In this document: piece by piece, positions 33,266 to 43,395 of the stretch | Layout: each line of letters begins with the position of its first letter | Position numbering within the stretch: the stretch's first letter is position 1 | Notes under the pieces: model-generated | What the model was told of the DNA's origin: nothing | The model's database searches: none | The model's input: the letters and a program-made list of their open reading frames with translations, nothing else | Program-made: the position numbers and the translations under genes | DNA from: Actinobacillus sp. | GTDB lineage: Bacteria > Pseudomonadota > Gammaproteobacteria > Enterobacterales > Pasteurellaceae | Length of the DNA stretch: 64,000 nucleotides | Assembly: GCA_020026155.1 (NCBI GenBank) | Contig: JAHHQX010000009.1 | Location: 1-64,000 of the forward strand | Direction: 5' to 3'

Positions 33266-36116
33266 ATGCCTTACGATCTTTCCAGACGTCATTTCATTAA
33301 ACAAGGTGTCCTTGCAGGTATTACGTTATATACAGTTCCTGTATTGGCTCGCTTTAAACTGAATCTGAATGGTTCAAGTTCTCTCATTTCTCCTGAGCTT
33401 GCCGAAAGTTGGCAAAATGATGGACATGTTAATCACCGTGTCGATGCTGTTGCTAAAGTAACAGGTGAAAAAATTTATGGTCGTGATCTTCGTGCTATTG
33501 ATATTGATGGTTGGCCAAACGAACAATATTGGGCCTACTACATTCGTGTTGATCGCGCTGATCGTATTTTCGAAGGAATTAATTTAGACTTTCTTCCTGA
33601 CAATATTAAACCTGTTAAAGTCATTACTGCAGAAAATTTAAAAGCGGATAATGTGCATCTTCCAACCTTTTATGGCGTAGATATGTTAGTTTCTAAAGGT
33701 CGTGTTCCAGATTATATTGGTCAAACCGTCGCTTTATTAATTTTCGATACATTCTCTAAATTTGATCGTGCTAAAAACATGATTCAATTTAATAAAGATG
33801 TCATAAAACTTGGTGAAACCGCACCACTTTGGGCAGACAGTCAGAATCCTTGGGGAACATGGCGTATTACCCGTGTCGAAGGTAATCCACAAGGCGTACT
33901 TCCTGATAAATATAGTGCTTTACAAAATGGCGTTAATTTTCCTCCGTATGTTGATCACAAACCATCATGGCCTGCGCCAAATGCAGCTGGTACGCCACTT
34001 GAAAAACAAATGGCAATCGCTGCTGAAATTGCCGAAGATTTCAAAAATCCTGATTATTTTGTATTAGATCGCCATTACCAAACCCAATTTATTGATCCTA
34101 TGTTTATGGAGCCTGAATGTTTCAATGGTTGGTATGATGCAAAAACACAAACTATGCATGCAATTCCGACTTCTCAGTCGCCCGCTGATATTCATAAAAA
34201 TGCAAGTGAAATGTTAGCAACTGGTCCTCTTGCTGGAAAAATTAAGAATCTTGTAATTCATTCGCCTTACATCGGGGGTGGTTTCGGTGGTAAAGATCAC
34301 TCTATCCTCCCATATTATGGTTTACTTGCAGCTATGTATTGCGATAAACCTGTCCGTATGGCGAATGACCGTTTCCAACAATTCCAATCAGGTATGAAAC
34401 GTCACCCATTTGATATGCATAATCAACTTGCAGTTGACAAAAAAACAGGATTATTCAAAGGATTAATCAGCACTATGGAACTCGATGGTGGTGGTCGCGC
34501 TAACTTTAGTTCAGCCGTAGCCTCCGTGGGTGCAAGTGCTATCCAATCTATCTATTATCTACCGAAGAACGACTTAATGGCGAATGCTTATGTTTCTGAC
34601 AATGTAACTGCAGGTTCTATGCGTGGTTTTGGGACTTTGCAAAGTATGTCTGCTATGGAAATGATGGTCAACGAAGTCGCTCAAATTCTTAACATGGATC
34701 CAATTGAGATCCGCAAAAAAAATGCGATCAAGATCGGGCAAGCAAATACTCAAGGTGCGATCCCATCTAGTACCGAACACTATCAAGAAATTCTTGATCA
34801 AGTACAACATCACGAAATTTGGACCGATCGTCTAAAACGTAAAAAAAGAATTTGAAGCAAAAAATCCAAATAAAAAATTTGCTACTGGTTTTGCAATTTG
34901 TACTAAAGACTACGGTACTGGTAATGACTCCCCTGCCTCTTATATTGAATTAGATGAAAAAGGTAATATTGTCATGGGCGTTGCAGCTGTTGAGATTGGT
35001 ACGGGTTCTCAAACTTCTCAAGGCGCCGTTATTGCACCATTCTTTGGACGTGCTGCTGATACTGTCAACCTTGCCGGTGTAAATGTCTGGGATCCATTAA
35101 AATTAGTTGAAACTCAATCTTCATTCCTCATGTCTGAAAATTATCAAACCAAAATGGCTCAAGACCCTCGCTGGACTCCAACCATTGAAATGGCATCCTC
35201 TGCTTCAAACTCTGCTTATTTCCAAAGTAAGGCTACTGAAAATGCTGCCCAAATTATTTTTAATTACGGTTTATGGCCAGCTGCTAAAGCGATTTGGGCA
35301 AAACTATATTATTCAGACGGCACTAAATATGCCGATATTGATTTTGGTGCGCCAGAAGATGCAACTTGGGTAGAGGGCAAGCTCACTACTAAAGGCTTCA
35401 TTCCACTTGATTTACCAACACTTGCCGAGTATGCCCACCAACATGGTTTTGTAACTTCTGCAATGGTTCACTCCTTTAACCGTTGGGCATGGGTTGAGGC
35501 AGATTTTACGATTGATGGTGAAACCAAACGTTATCAAATTGATGCGCTTGCGATCAAATATGGTAAGGGTGCAAATGCGAATAAAAAAGCGCTCATGACT
35601 AATGATGGTTGGCAACTCTTAGATCGTCAAAATGTCCGTTATCCAAGTACTGATCTAAATAATGCTATGGTGGTGTACTATGCACCTTGTGCAACCGTTG
35701 TAGATCTTGCTGTAGAGCCTGGTTCAGGTACCGTAGAAATTATCCGCACTCATACCTGGTTAGATGCGGGTAAAGTTATCGTTAAAGAGCTCGTAGAAGG
35801 TCAAATTGAAGGTGGTCTTGTTATGGGTATTGGTTACGCTCTCCATGAATATTTACCAGGTGGAACCGAAGGTCCAGGTAATGGGACATGGAATTTAAAC
35901 CGCTACCACGTACCTCTCGCGAACCAAGTTGGGGTGTGGAATATGGAACACACTATTCTTCCACCAACAGGTAATCATGATCAACGTAAAGGTATTGCTG
36001 AAGTTGTAATGATTCCAATTGTTCCTGCAATTATGGAAGCCCTTTACCAAATTACAAATAAACGTTTCTATCATTTACCTGTAACGCCACAAGATATTAA
36101 GGAGACTTTCCTATGA
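33266..36116 (+). pseudogene. Periplasmic molybdenum hydroxylase large subunit, frameshifted at an A7 tract
   Basis: The xanthine-dehydrogenase/aldehyde-oxidase type catalytic subunit, binding molybdopterin cofactor and oxidising an aldehyde or N-heterocycle. Two open frames (to 34855, and the rest from the following frame) join at AAAAAAA, 34841-34847; removing one A restores a single protein of about 949 residues. The N terminus is a Tat signal (SRRHFIKQG then a hydrophobic stretch), start ATG at 33266 with GGGGG upstream. Cofactor motifs are GGGFGGKD near 336, RGFG near 453 and GTGSQTSQG near 579; the catalytic Glu lies in KGIAE near 911. The unshifted product ends near 529 and lacks this Glu, so it would be inactive. 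Sequencing error, phase variation or slippage are all possible. It is larger than IorB-type subunits (about 750-780). The 2Fe-2S subunit overlaps its stop. Confidence 0.88.
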
Positions 36117-36643
36117 TTACTGTACAGATGACTATTAATAATAAAAAAGTAGGTCCTTTTGAAGTCGATGAATCATTGAAAATGATCGACTTTCTACATG
36201 AATACGTAAATCTTACAGGTACAAAATTTGGTTGTGGCATTGGGGTTTGTCACGCCTGCGTTATCATTGTCGATGAACCTGATGGAACTTCTCATACTGA
36301 ACGTACATGTATCAATGGTGTGGGAGCGTTTAATGGAAAAACATTACGTACTGTAGAAGGTCATGCAAAACGCAATCCAATGGGACAAATTGTTTCTTTA
36401 AGCCCTGTCCAACAAACCTTTGTTGATCATTTTTCTTTCCAATGTGGTTGGTGTACATCTGGATTCGTGAATGAGTCTACTGTACTCGTTGAAAAATTAA
36501 AGAAAAATCCAATCGCAAAAGAAGATGTCGAGCAAGTGATTGAAGACACTTTAAAAACCCATATTTGTCGCTGTACAGGCTACCGTAAATATTATGTCGG
36601 TCTACGCGATCTTATCTTATCGCAAGGGGGGCTTATCAAATGA
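36113..36643 (+). CDS. 2Fe-2S subunit of the molybdenum hydroxylase
   Basis: A 176-residue IorA/CoxS-type subunit carrying electrons from the molybdenum site. It has a plant-type ferredoxin cluster (KFGCGIGVCHACVII near residue 42, fourth Cys in RTCINGV near 64) and an all-helical domain with the second cluster (FQCGWCTSG near 104 and HICRCTGYRKY near 143). It has no signal peptide; partners of this type are usually exported with the Tat-borne large subunit. Start and stop each overlap the neighbours as ATGA, so the three subunit genes are translationally coupled. Confidence 0.94.
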   Translation: MITVQMTINNKKVGPFEVDESLKMIDFLHEYVNLTGTKFGCGIGVCHACVIIVDEPDGTSHTERTCINGVGAFNGKTLRTVEGHAKRNPMGQIVSLSPVQQTFVDHFSFQCGWCTSGFVNESTVLVEKLKKNPIAKEDVEQVIEDTLKTHICRCTGYRKYYVGLRDLILSQGGLIK

Positions 36644-37881
36644 AAAAATCAGCATTAACGCTAATCGCTCTTGGATTAGCAGGTTTATCTCAAACCACTT
36701 TTGCAACAGACAATTCAAATACCGATATGAATAACCTAAAACTTATTCAGCGTGGTGCTTATCTAGCTGACTTAGGCGATTGTGAAGGTTGCCATACAGT
36801 AGCGAATGGACAAGTATATGGTGGCGGACGTGCATTTAAAACACCAATGGGTACCATCTACTCTACGAATATTAGTAGTAGTAAAAAGCATGGTATCGGT
36901 AATTATACGTATGAGGACTTTGTTAATGCCGTACAAAAAGGGGTTGCACCAATTGGTAATCTTTATCCTGCAATGCCTTATGTATCCTATTCCAAACTCA
37001 CGCCAGAAGACATGAAAGCTTTGTATGCCTACTTCATGCATACAAAACCAGTCGATCAAGCCAATCGTGAAAATGATCTTACCTTCCCAGCAGATATTCG
37101 TTTCGGATTAAAATTCTGGAATATGTTGGAATTTAAAGATCAACCATTCCAAAATGATCCTAAAAAATCAGCAACTTGGAATCGTGGTCGTTATCTTGTG
37201 GAAGGTTTGGGGCACTGTGGAGAATGTCATACTCCACGTAATTTCATTATGGGTAGTGAAAATAACAAAGCATTGCAAGGTGCTGTCGTTGATGGCGTAA
37301 ATGCGCCAGATCTCACTACCGCTCGTTTAAAACAAGAGGGTTGGAATAAAGATAATCTTGCTAAATTCCTAAAAGATGGGGTTTCTCCTGCTGGTACCTC
37401 TTTTGATGAAATGTTTATTGTTGAAAAACATAGCCTCACTCATGCTAAACAAGCGGATGTTGATGCAATTGTTACTTACTTACTTGATGGCGATAATCAG
37501 GTAAAATCTGTCAACACCTTAACGACATTTACAAAAGAAGACATGGCAATGCCAGGGTATGGAATTTATATGGCACGTTGTGCGGGGTGTCATGGTAATC
37601 ATGGAGAAGGTACACCAAATGTTGCGCCACCGCTTTTCCATAACGCAACCATTAGTAATCCGAATATCTACAATACTGTTGAAGTAATTATGAATGGTAT
37701 TCCAGTAGAAACTTATAACCATCTCAAATCTTATTATGCAATGCCAAGTTATAAAGGCAGAATTAACGCACAACAAATGACTGATTTGATTAATTTCTTG
37801 CATAAATCGCTTGCAACCTCAAATACGCCAGCGACCACTACAAATGATGTACAAACAGTTATCAATAAAATTAATAATTAA
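36640..37881 (+). CDS. Triheme cytochrome c, dehydrogenase electron acceptor
   Basis: A 413-residue secreted cytochrome with a Sec signal (residues 1-22, ending TTFA) and three CxxCH heme sites: C48EGCH, C193GECH and C314AGCH. The arrangement is that of the cytochrome subunits of membrane alcohol and aldehyde dehydrogenases and of nicotinate dehydrogenase. It would take electrons from the 2Fe-2S subunit in the periplasm and pass them to quinone or a terminal oxidase or peroxidase. No C-terminal membrane helix is apparent. Confidence 0.94.
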   Translation: MKKSALTLIALGLAGLSQTTFATDNSNTDMNNLKLIQRGAYLADLGDCEGCHTVANGQVYGGGRAFKTPMGTIYSTNISSSKKHGIGNYTYEDFVNAVQKGVAPIGNLYPAMPYVSYSKLTPEDMKALYAYFMHTKPVDQANRENDLTFPADIRFGLKFWNMLEFKDQPFQNDPKKSATWNRGRYLVEGLGHCGECHTPRNFIMGSENNKALQGAVVDGVNAPDLTTARLKQEGWNKDNLAKFLKDGVSPAGTSFDEMFIVEKHSLTHAKQADVDAIVTYLLDGDNQVKSVNTLTTFTKEDMAMPGYGIYMARCAGCHGNHGEGTPNVAPPLFHNATISNPNIYNTVEVIMNGIPVETYNHLKSYYAMPSYKGRINAQQMTDLINFLHKSLATSNTPATTTNDVQTVINKINN

Positions 37882-37952
37882 TTATAATTGCTGTTAATTT
37901 GGGCTCCTCTTATGAGGAGCCTATTTATGATGATGTGTTATTAGGAGACGTT

Positions 37953-38915
37953 ATGAATGCATTAGACCAAGACGTTCTTGCTCAAGTTTGTAAATGGCTA
38001 GAAAGCGGAAAATCAATTTATTTGTGCAGTGTTTTATCCACTTATGGGTCTGCCCCTCGTCCCGTGGGTTCACTTTTTGCGACTGATGGAGATGTTCGTT
38101 TTGGGTCAATTTCAGGTGGCTGTGTTGAAGACGCCTTTGTTAAATTAATAAAGGAAGATAAATTAACGAATAGCCAGCGAACCTTCGATTATGGTTCCCA
38201 TATTGCCACTGAACCAGGTAATTATGAGCTACCTTGTGGAGGACACATCCAACTTCTGATTGAAAAATTGCGTCCTGTCCATCTCGCTAATATTCAACTT
38301 TGGCTTGAATATGCGAAAGCAGATCAGGACTTTGCGCGCCTTATCAATTTAAAAACTGGTGAAAGAGAAATTTTTTCATCTGCACCTAAAAATAGAACGG
38401 ATGATTGGGTGATTCAAAATTATCAACAAAAATATCAGCTTCTTCTTATCGGAATAAGTCAAGTCAGTGAGGAATTAGCGCGCCTTGCACATAAAGGTAA
38501 TTTCACTGTCCGTATTTGCGATACTCGCGAAGAATACCGTAACAGTTGGCATTGGGGCATTGATAAAGGTGGTATTGAAGTAGAATGGCAGTCGCCAGAT
38601 AATTTTGTAGAAAAAAATGTAACACCTAAAACTGCCGTCCTTGCGCTTGCACACGATCCACGCGTTGATGATTTAGCGATGATGGCTGGATTAGAATCAG
38701 ACGCATTTTATGTTGGTGCACTCGGCTCAACACGAACAAATGCTAAACGTTTAGAACGCTTAAAACGAATTGGAGAGTATGATGATGTAACGATTTCTCG
38801 CTTGCACGGACCAATTGGCTTAGATATTGGTAGTCGAACTCCATTTGAGATTGCGATTGCGATTATGGCCGATTTAATTGCAACTAAAAATAAAATTATT
38901 TTAAAGAGAATCTAA
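37953..38915 (+). CDS. XdhC/CoxI-family molybdenum cofactor maturation protein
   Basis: Inserts or sulfurates the molybdenum cofactor of hydroxylases. The 320-residue protein has the XdhC N-terminal motif STYGSAPRPVGSLFA near residue 32 with GSISGGCVEDAF near 55, and a C-terminal Rossmann-like domain (QLLLIGISQVSEELARLA near 166, FYVGALGSTRTNAKRLERL near 252). The frame opens at 37899, but AGGAGACGTT before the ATG at 37953 fixes the start. It belongs to the operon, 71 bases after the cytochrome gene. Confidence 0.92.
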   Translation: MNALDQDVLAQVCKWLESGKSIYLCSVLSTYGSAPRPVGSLFATDGDVRFGSISGGCVEDAFVKLIKEDKLTNSQRTFDYGSHIATEPGNYELPCGGHIQLLIEKLRPVHLANIQLWLEYAKADQDFARLINLKTGEREIFSSAPKNRTDDWVIQNYQQKYQLLLIGISQVSEELARLAHKGNFTVRICDTREEYRNSWHWGIDKGGIEVEWQSPDNFVEKNVTPKTAVLALAHDPRVDDLAMMAGLESDAFYVGALGSTRTNAKRLERLKRIGEYDDVTISRLHGPIGLDIGSRTPFEIAIAIMADLIATKNKIILKRI

Positions 38916-38918
38916 AAT

Positions 38919-39491
38919 ATGGAATGTATTATTCTTAGTGCCGGTTTATCAAGCCGTATGAATGATTGGAAACAAGATCTTCCTTATAAAGGCAAAACGA
39001 TCCTCGATCATGCTATTCAAAATGCATTAAAGGTCTGCAAAAAAATTATCTTAGTGACTGGATTTCGTCATGAAATATTGCAACAAAAATATGCAAATAA
39101 TCCCAATGTCATTACTGTTTACAATCCTGATTTCCAACAAGGAATGTTTTCATCGATCCAACATGGCGTGGAATATGTAAAAGGCGATCGTTTTTTTATT
39201 ACACATGGCGATATGCCCTGTATCGATCCAAATGTCTTTGAAACATTGATCCATCATCCAGTTGAAAAAAATACGATCGTTTTTCCAGGGAATAAAGAAC
39301 ATACTGGCCACCCTGTCCTTTTACCCAAGGCTGCGATTCCATTGATTCGCCAAGCCCCAAAGCGAAATAGTAAAATGAAATCAATCTTAGGCACATTCTG
39401 TTACCACTATTTGAATCTTCCTGAATCAACCGGAATCTTTAAGGATATTGACACGCCAGATGACTATTTGGCGCTATTAAAAGCCGAATAA
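38919..39491 (+). CDS. MocA-type molybdenum cofactor cytidylyltransferase
   Basis: A nucleotidyltransferase of 190 residues that should add CMP to molybdopterin, giving the cytosine dinucleotide cofactor used by hydroxylases of this family. It has ILSAGLSSRMNDWKQDLPYKGKTIL (LxAGxxxRM..K) at the N terminus and the metal-site GDMPCID near 97. MobA-type guanylyltransferases share the fold, but the operon setting favours MocA. It begins three bases after the xdhC stop and ends at a terminator. Confidence 0.88.
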   Translation: MECIILSAGLSSRMNDWKQDLPYKGKTILDHAIQNALKVCKKIILVTGFRHEILQQKYANNPNVITVYNPDFQQGMFSSIQHGVEYVKGDRFFITHGDMPCIDPNVFETLIHHPVEKNTIVFPGNKEHTGHPVLLPKAAIPLIRQAPKRNSKMKSILGTFCYHYLNLPESTGIFKDIDTPDDYLALLKAE

Positions 39492-39499
39492 TTTTTTAT

Positions 39500-39527
39500 A
39501 AGGCGTAAGTACATTTAATTACGCCTT
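39500..39527 (+). terminator. Terminator of the molybdenum hydroxylase operon
   Basis: AAGGCGTAA and TTACGCCTT pair around an AT loop; TGATATTTTTT follows. Confidence 0.8.
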
Positions 39528-39575
39528 TGATATTTTTTATCTATTAAATTTATAGGTATTGTTCGATTTTATCTT

Positions 39576-39617
39576 TTGATCGAGCTCAATTTTTATTCAT
39601 CCTTTCCCAAATATAAT
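39576..39617 (+). promoter_or_regulatory. Class II FNR promoter of the peroxidase gene
   Basis: FNR box TTGAT-CGAG-CTCAA (39576-39589, nine of ten consensus bases) and a perfect -10 TATAAT (39612-39617). The predicted start near 39624 puts the box centre at -41.5, the exact class II position. E. coli yhjA is also FNR-activated. Confidence 0.8.
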
Positions 39618-39663
39618 AATTTTTCATCAATTCTATTCACTATACTTATCTCTTGGAGTTTTT

Positions 39664-41064
39664 ATGAAAAAATTTATTTTAGGGTGTGGATGTCTAGGGC
39701 TTGCGACCTATCTTGGGACAGTAGGGTATATTTATCTATTCGATAAATCTCAAAATGAGATTTTATTAAAACAGCATTATCCTGGTAAAAACCAACAAAT
39801 TGCGAATATTTTGCACGAAAGTGGGTGTCAAAGTTGCCACACTTCCAATCCTACTCTCCCTTTCTATGCACATATTCCTGGTTTAAATAAACTTGTTGAG
39901 CTAGATATTATGCGAGGTAATCAATTATTTAATTTGAATAATTTTTTAGAGGGATTAAAAGATCCAAATAAAATTTCGGAAGTTGATCTCGCTAAACTAG
40001 AACATGTCTTAAAAGATAACAGCATGCCTCCGCTACGTTTTAAAATGATCCACTGGGGAAGCGGTTTAACACAAAAAGAAAATAACCTGTTACTCGATTG
40101 GATTTATGAACAGCGCCGACAAAAATTTTTACCACAGGATACACAAGGCACTGATGCAAAACGTAGTGTCCAGCCTATTCCTAATACCCTTCCTATTAAT
40201 GCTCAAAAGGCTGCCCTTGGGAATATTTTATACCACGATGTTCGTCTTTCTGGTGATAATAGCGTATCCTGCCACACTTGCCATCAGTTGAATAATGGTG
40301 GTGTAGATGGTCTTGTTACTTCAACAGGTATCAAAGGACAAAAAGGAGGGATCAATGCACCGACAGTATTTAATGCCGCCTTTAATAAAGCTCAATTCTG
40401 GGATGGACGGGCTAAAGATCTTGCCACACAAGCGGGGGGACCACCGCTCAATCCAGTTGAAATGGGCTCAAAAAACTGGAATGAAATTATCCATAAACTT
40501 TCTCAGGATGAGGCACTCAAAAAACAATTTCTCGCACTTTATCCAGCGATTACGCCAGAAAACATTACAAACGCCATTGCTGAATTTGAAAAAACATTAA
40601 TTACACCAAACAGCGCATTCGATAAATATCTCAAGGGTGATAAAAAAGCTCTTAGCCCAAGTGCCGTTAAGGGATATCAATTATTTATCGAAAATAAATG
40701 TAGCACTTGCCATGTGGGTGTAGCACTGGGTGGACAATCTTATGAATTATTCGGCATACACGATAATTATTTTGCTAATCGTAAACAGCCACAAACCGAT
40801 GCGGATAAAGGTCGTTTCTCGCAAACCCAAAACTCAGCCGATCTACATAGATTTAAAGTTCCAACGCTCCGGAATGTTGCTCTAACCGCACCTTATTTCC
40901 ATGATGGTAGTGTAGCAGATCTAGGAGAAGCAATTAAAATTATGGCGCATTACCAAAGCGGAACCGATCTCACACCAGCGCAAATTGCTGATATAAAAGC
41001 TTTCTTAGAATCTTTAACTGGGGAGTATCAAGGAAAAGTTTTAACGAAAAATAAAAAACAATAA
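39664..41064 (+). CDS. Triheme cytochrome c peroxidase (YhjA-type quinol peroxidase)
   Basis: Reduces hydrogen peroxide in the periplasm. The 466-residue protein has an N-terminal helix (about 5-25) that may anchor it, an extra heme domain (C55QSCH) and the two-heme CcpA/MauG peroxidase core (C203HTCH and C346STCH, with FWDGRAKDL near 243 and PYFHDGSVADLGEAI near 411). An extra N-terminal heme and length near 465 are the features of E. coli YhjA, which takes electrons from quinol. It is its own unit between two terminators and follows the other periplasmic cytochrome genes. GGAG precedes the ATG. Confidence 0.92.
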   Translation: MKKFILGCGCLGLATYLGTVGYIYLFDKSQNEILLKQHYPGKNQQIANILHESGCQSCHTSNPTLPFYAHIPGLNKLVELDIMRGNQLFNLNNFLEGLKDPNKISEVDLAKLEHVLKDNSMPPLRFKMIHWGSGLTQKENNLLLDWIYEQRRQKFLPQDTQGTDAKRSVQPIPNTLPINAQKAALGNILYHDVRLSGDNSVSCHTCHQLNNGGVDGLVTSTGIKGQKGGINAPTVFNAAFNKAQFWDGRAKDLATQAGGPPLNPVEMGSKNWNEIIHKLSQDEALKKQFLALYPAITPENITNAIAEFEKTLITPNSAFDKYLKGDKKALSPSAVKGYQLFIENKCSTCHVGVALGGQSYELFGIHDNYFANRKQPQTDADKGRFSQTQNSADLHRFKVPTLRNVALTAPYFHDGSVADLGEAIKIMAHYQSGTDLTPAQIADIKAFLESLTGEYQGKVLTKNKKQ

Positions 41065-41072
41065 TATATAAA

Positions 41073-41098
41073 AAATGCCTGCAACTGCAGGCATTTTC
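41073..41098. terminator. Bidirectional terminator between peroxidase gene and proS
   Basis: AATGCCTGCA and TGCAGGCATT pair around AC, A-rich before and T-rich after, serving both convergent genes. Confidence 0.9.
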
Positions 41099-41114
41099 TT
41101 TTATGAAAAATGAA

Positions 41115-42821
41115 TTAAAGAGAAGACAAGAAAGTCATTAACTCATCTTTAGAAATTAATAATTTCTCACCTGTTTTACGGTTTTTATATTCAATTTGAC
41201 CATTGTTAAGGTTTTTCTCACCAATCACAATCATATGAGGTACACCGATTAATTCCATATCGGCAAACATTACACCTGGACGTTCATTACGGTCATCAAG
41301 AATAACTTCTACACCTTTGAAACGTAAATCATCGTAAAGTTGCTCTGCAAATTCTTTCACCACTTCTGACTTATGCATATTCATTGGAACGATCGCCATT
41401 TTGAATGGTGCAATTTCATCAGTTGGCCAAATGATACCGCGATCGTCATGGCTTTGTTCAATCGCAGCAGCCACAACACGACTTACACCAATACCATAGC
41501 AACCCATTGTCATCACTTGTGGGCGACCATCTTCACCTTGAACAGTTGCATTCATCGCTTCAGAGTATTTTTTACCAAGTTGGAAAATATGTGCAACTTC
41601 AATACCACGTTTGATATGAAGTGTACCTTTACCATCTGGACTGACATCACCTGCTACAACATTACGGATATCTGCAACTTCTGCCATTGGTAAATCACGT
41701 TCCCAGTTTACATTGAAATAATGTTTACCATCTTGGTTTGCACCCATCGCAAAATCACTCATAATCGCAACGCTACGGTCAACGATAATTGGCATATTTA
41801 ATTCTAATGCACCAAGCGAACCTGTACCCGCACCGACTACGGCACGAATTTCTTCATCGGTTGCAAATTCAAGTGGATCAGCAACAAGTGAATGTTTCTG
41901 TGCTTTGATTTCATTTAATTCATGATCACCACGTACCATTAATGCAACTAAAGGTGCATCTTCAGTTGCCCCTTTTACGATAAGGGTTTTCGCAATTTGT
42001 TCTGCTTTTAATCCGTGCTCGCGTACTAACTCATCAATGGTTTTTGCATTTGGCGTATCAACCAAAACCATTTCTGCTGTTGGGGCTTGACGTTCACCGA
42101 CTGCAATCGCTTCTGCAAGCTCAATATTTGCCGCATAATCAGATTCAGTTGAGAATACGATATCGTCTTCCCCACTGTCTGCTAAAACTTGGAATTCATG
42201 AGAAGCATTCCCACCAATAGAGCCTGTATCTGCATGTACCGCACGGAAATCTAAGCCTAAACGTAAGAAAATATTGCTATAAGCACGATACATTTCTTCA
42301 TAAGTTTCTTGAAGAGACTCATGACTTAAATGGAAAGAATAACCATCTTGCATTAAAAATTCACGGCTACGCATAATCCCAAAACGCGGACGTACTTCAT
42401 CACGGAATTTAGTTTGAATTTGATATAATGCAAGCGGTAATTGACGGTATGAGGTAATTTCACGACGAACTAAATCAGTAACAACTTCTTCATGAGTTGG
42501 TCCAAGTACAAAATCACGATTACCACGATCAACAAAACGCAGTAATTCAGGACCATATTGTTCCCAACGTTTAGATTCTTGCCATAATTCTGCTGGTTGA
42601 ACAACTGGCATCTCAATTTCTAATGCGCTGGTTCTAGACATTTCATCACGAACGATGTTTTCAACTTTTTTAAGTACACGCAAGCCGGTTGGTAACCATG
42701 TATAAAGCCCTGATGCTAGAGGACGTACCATCCCTGCACGTAACATAAGTTGGTGACTCACAACCTGAGCATCATTTGGTGTTTCTTTCAATGTTGAAAA
42801 AAGATATTTACTTGCTCGCAT
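41115..42821 (-). CDS. proS: prolyl-tRNA synthetase
   Basis: Charges tRNA-Pro (class II). The 568-residue bacterial-type enzyme has motif 1 and 2 regions (LPTGLRVLKKVENIVRDEM near 44, FRDEVRPRFGIMRSREFLMQDGYSFH near 138), the inserted YbaK-like editing domain (about 230-380) and the anticodon domain. The C terminus LMTFLSSL is family-like. It is convergent with the peroxidase gene. Confidence 0.98.
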   Translation of the reverse strand: MRASKYLFSTLKETPNDAQVVSHQLMLRAGMVRPLASGLYTWLPTGLRVLKKVENIVRDEMSRTSALEIEMPVVQPAELWQESKRWEQYGPELLRFVDRGNRDFVLGPTHEEVVTDLVRREITSYRQLPLALYQIQTKFRDEVRPRFGIMRSREFLMQDGYSFHLSHESLQETYEEMYRAYSNIFLRLGLDFRAVHADTGSIGGNASHEFQVLADSGEDDIVFSTESDYAANIELAEAIAVGERQAPTAEMVLVDTPNAKTIDELVREHGLKAEQIAKTLIVKGATEDAPLVALMVRGDHELNEIKAQKHSLVADPLEFATDEEIRAVVGAGTGSLGALELNMPIIVDRSVAIMSDFAMGANQDGKHYFNVNWERDLPMAEVADIRNVVAGDVSPDGKGTLHIKRGIEVAHIFQLGKKYSEAMNATVQGEDGRPQVMTMGCYGIGVSRVVAAAIEQSHDDRGIIWPTDEIAPFKMAIVPMNMHKSEVVKEFAEQLYDDLRFKGVEVILDDRNERPGVMFADMELIGVPHMIVIGEKNLNNGQIEYKNRKTGEKLLISKDELMTFLSSL

Positions 42822-42980
42822 TATATTTAATTCCTTAATTCGATATAAAAAAGTAGCGCTAGTTTACCAGTTCACAGGATTGCAATAAAGCAACCATATC
42901 AAGATTTTTCTTATCTTATTAGTGTTCGCGATACTTTAAATTCAATACGCCCTTTAATAAAACAATATTCCTTTACGAAT

Positions 42981-43020
42981 CTCGTTTACCCCATAAATTT
43001 TCATGAAAATGGAGGCATGT
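42981..43020. repeat. Dispersed GGCGTG repeat, half copy
   Basis: Right arm variant with CTCGTTTACCCCATAAATTTT, then GAAAATGGAGGCATGT. It is closest to the copy at 46518. It lies between proS and dgkA. Confidence 0.55.
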
Positions 43021-43028
43021 TTCTACTT

Positions 43029-43382
43029 TTAGAATAATAAAATTCCTACCCAAGTCACAAATAAAATCACCAACGCCACAAATACTGCCGCAGAGCCAAG
43101 ATCTTTAGCACGACCTGATAATTCATGATATTCCGTACCTATTCGATTCACAACCGCTTCGATGCCTGTATTTAAGAGTTCAACTACAAGCACTAACAAT
43201 ACCGAACAAATTAATAAGATACATTCGATTTTATTTTTTCCAAGCCATAAAGCGAGAGGTACCAAAATTGCAGTAAGAATTAATTCCTGACGAAATGCAG
43301 TTTCCGTTAGCGCGGCTTTAAGTCCTTTAATTGAATAACGTGTTGAATTGATAAGATGCGTTAATCCTTTCGTTTGTTGCAT
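43029..43382 (-). CDS. dgkA: Diacylglycerol kinase
   Basis: A small trimeric inner-membrane enzyme that recycles diacylglycerol left by periplasmic glucan or lipid A modification. The 117 residues carry three helices and the family motif ELLNTGIEAVVNRIGTEYHELSGRAKDLGSAAV (split here: ELLNTGIEAVV near 69, KDLGSAAV near 93), plus RQELIL near 28. It follows relA by 13 bases and is probably co-transcribed. Confidence 0.95.
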   Translation of the reverse strand: MQQTKGLTHLINSTRYSIKGLKAALTETAFRQELILTAILVPLALWLGKNKIECILLICSVLLVLVVELLNTGIEAVVNRIGTEYHELSGRAKDLGSAAVFVALVILFVTWVGILLF

Positions 43383-43395
43383 AATTTTCTCTTAG

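Noticed and set aside
34855..34974. Two separate genes for the molybdenum hydroxylase
   Set aside because: The sequence between the two open frames continues the same family protein without a gap when one A is removed; there is no start site for a second gene.
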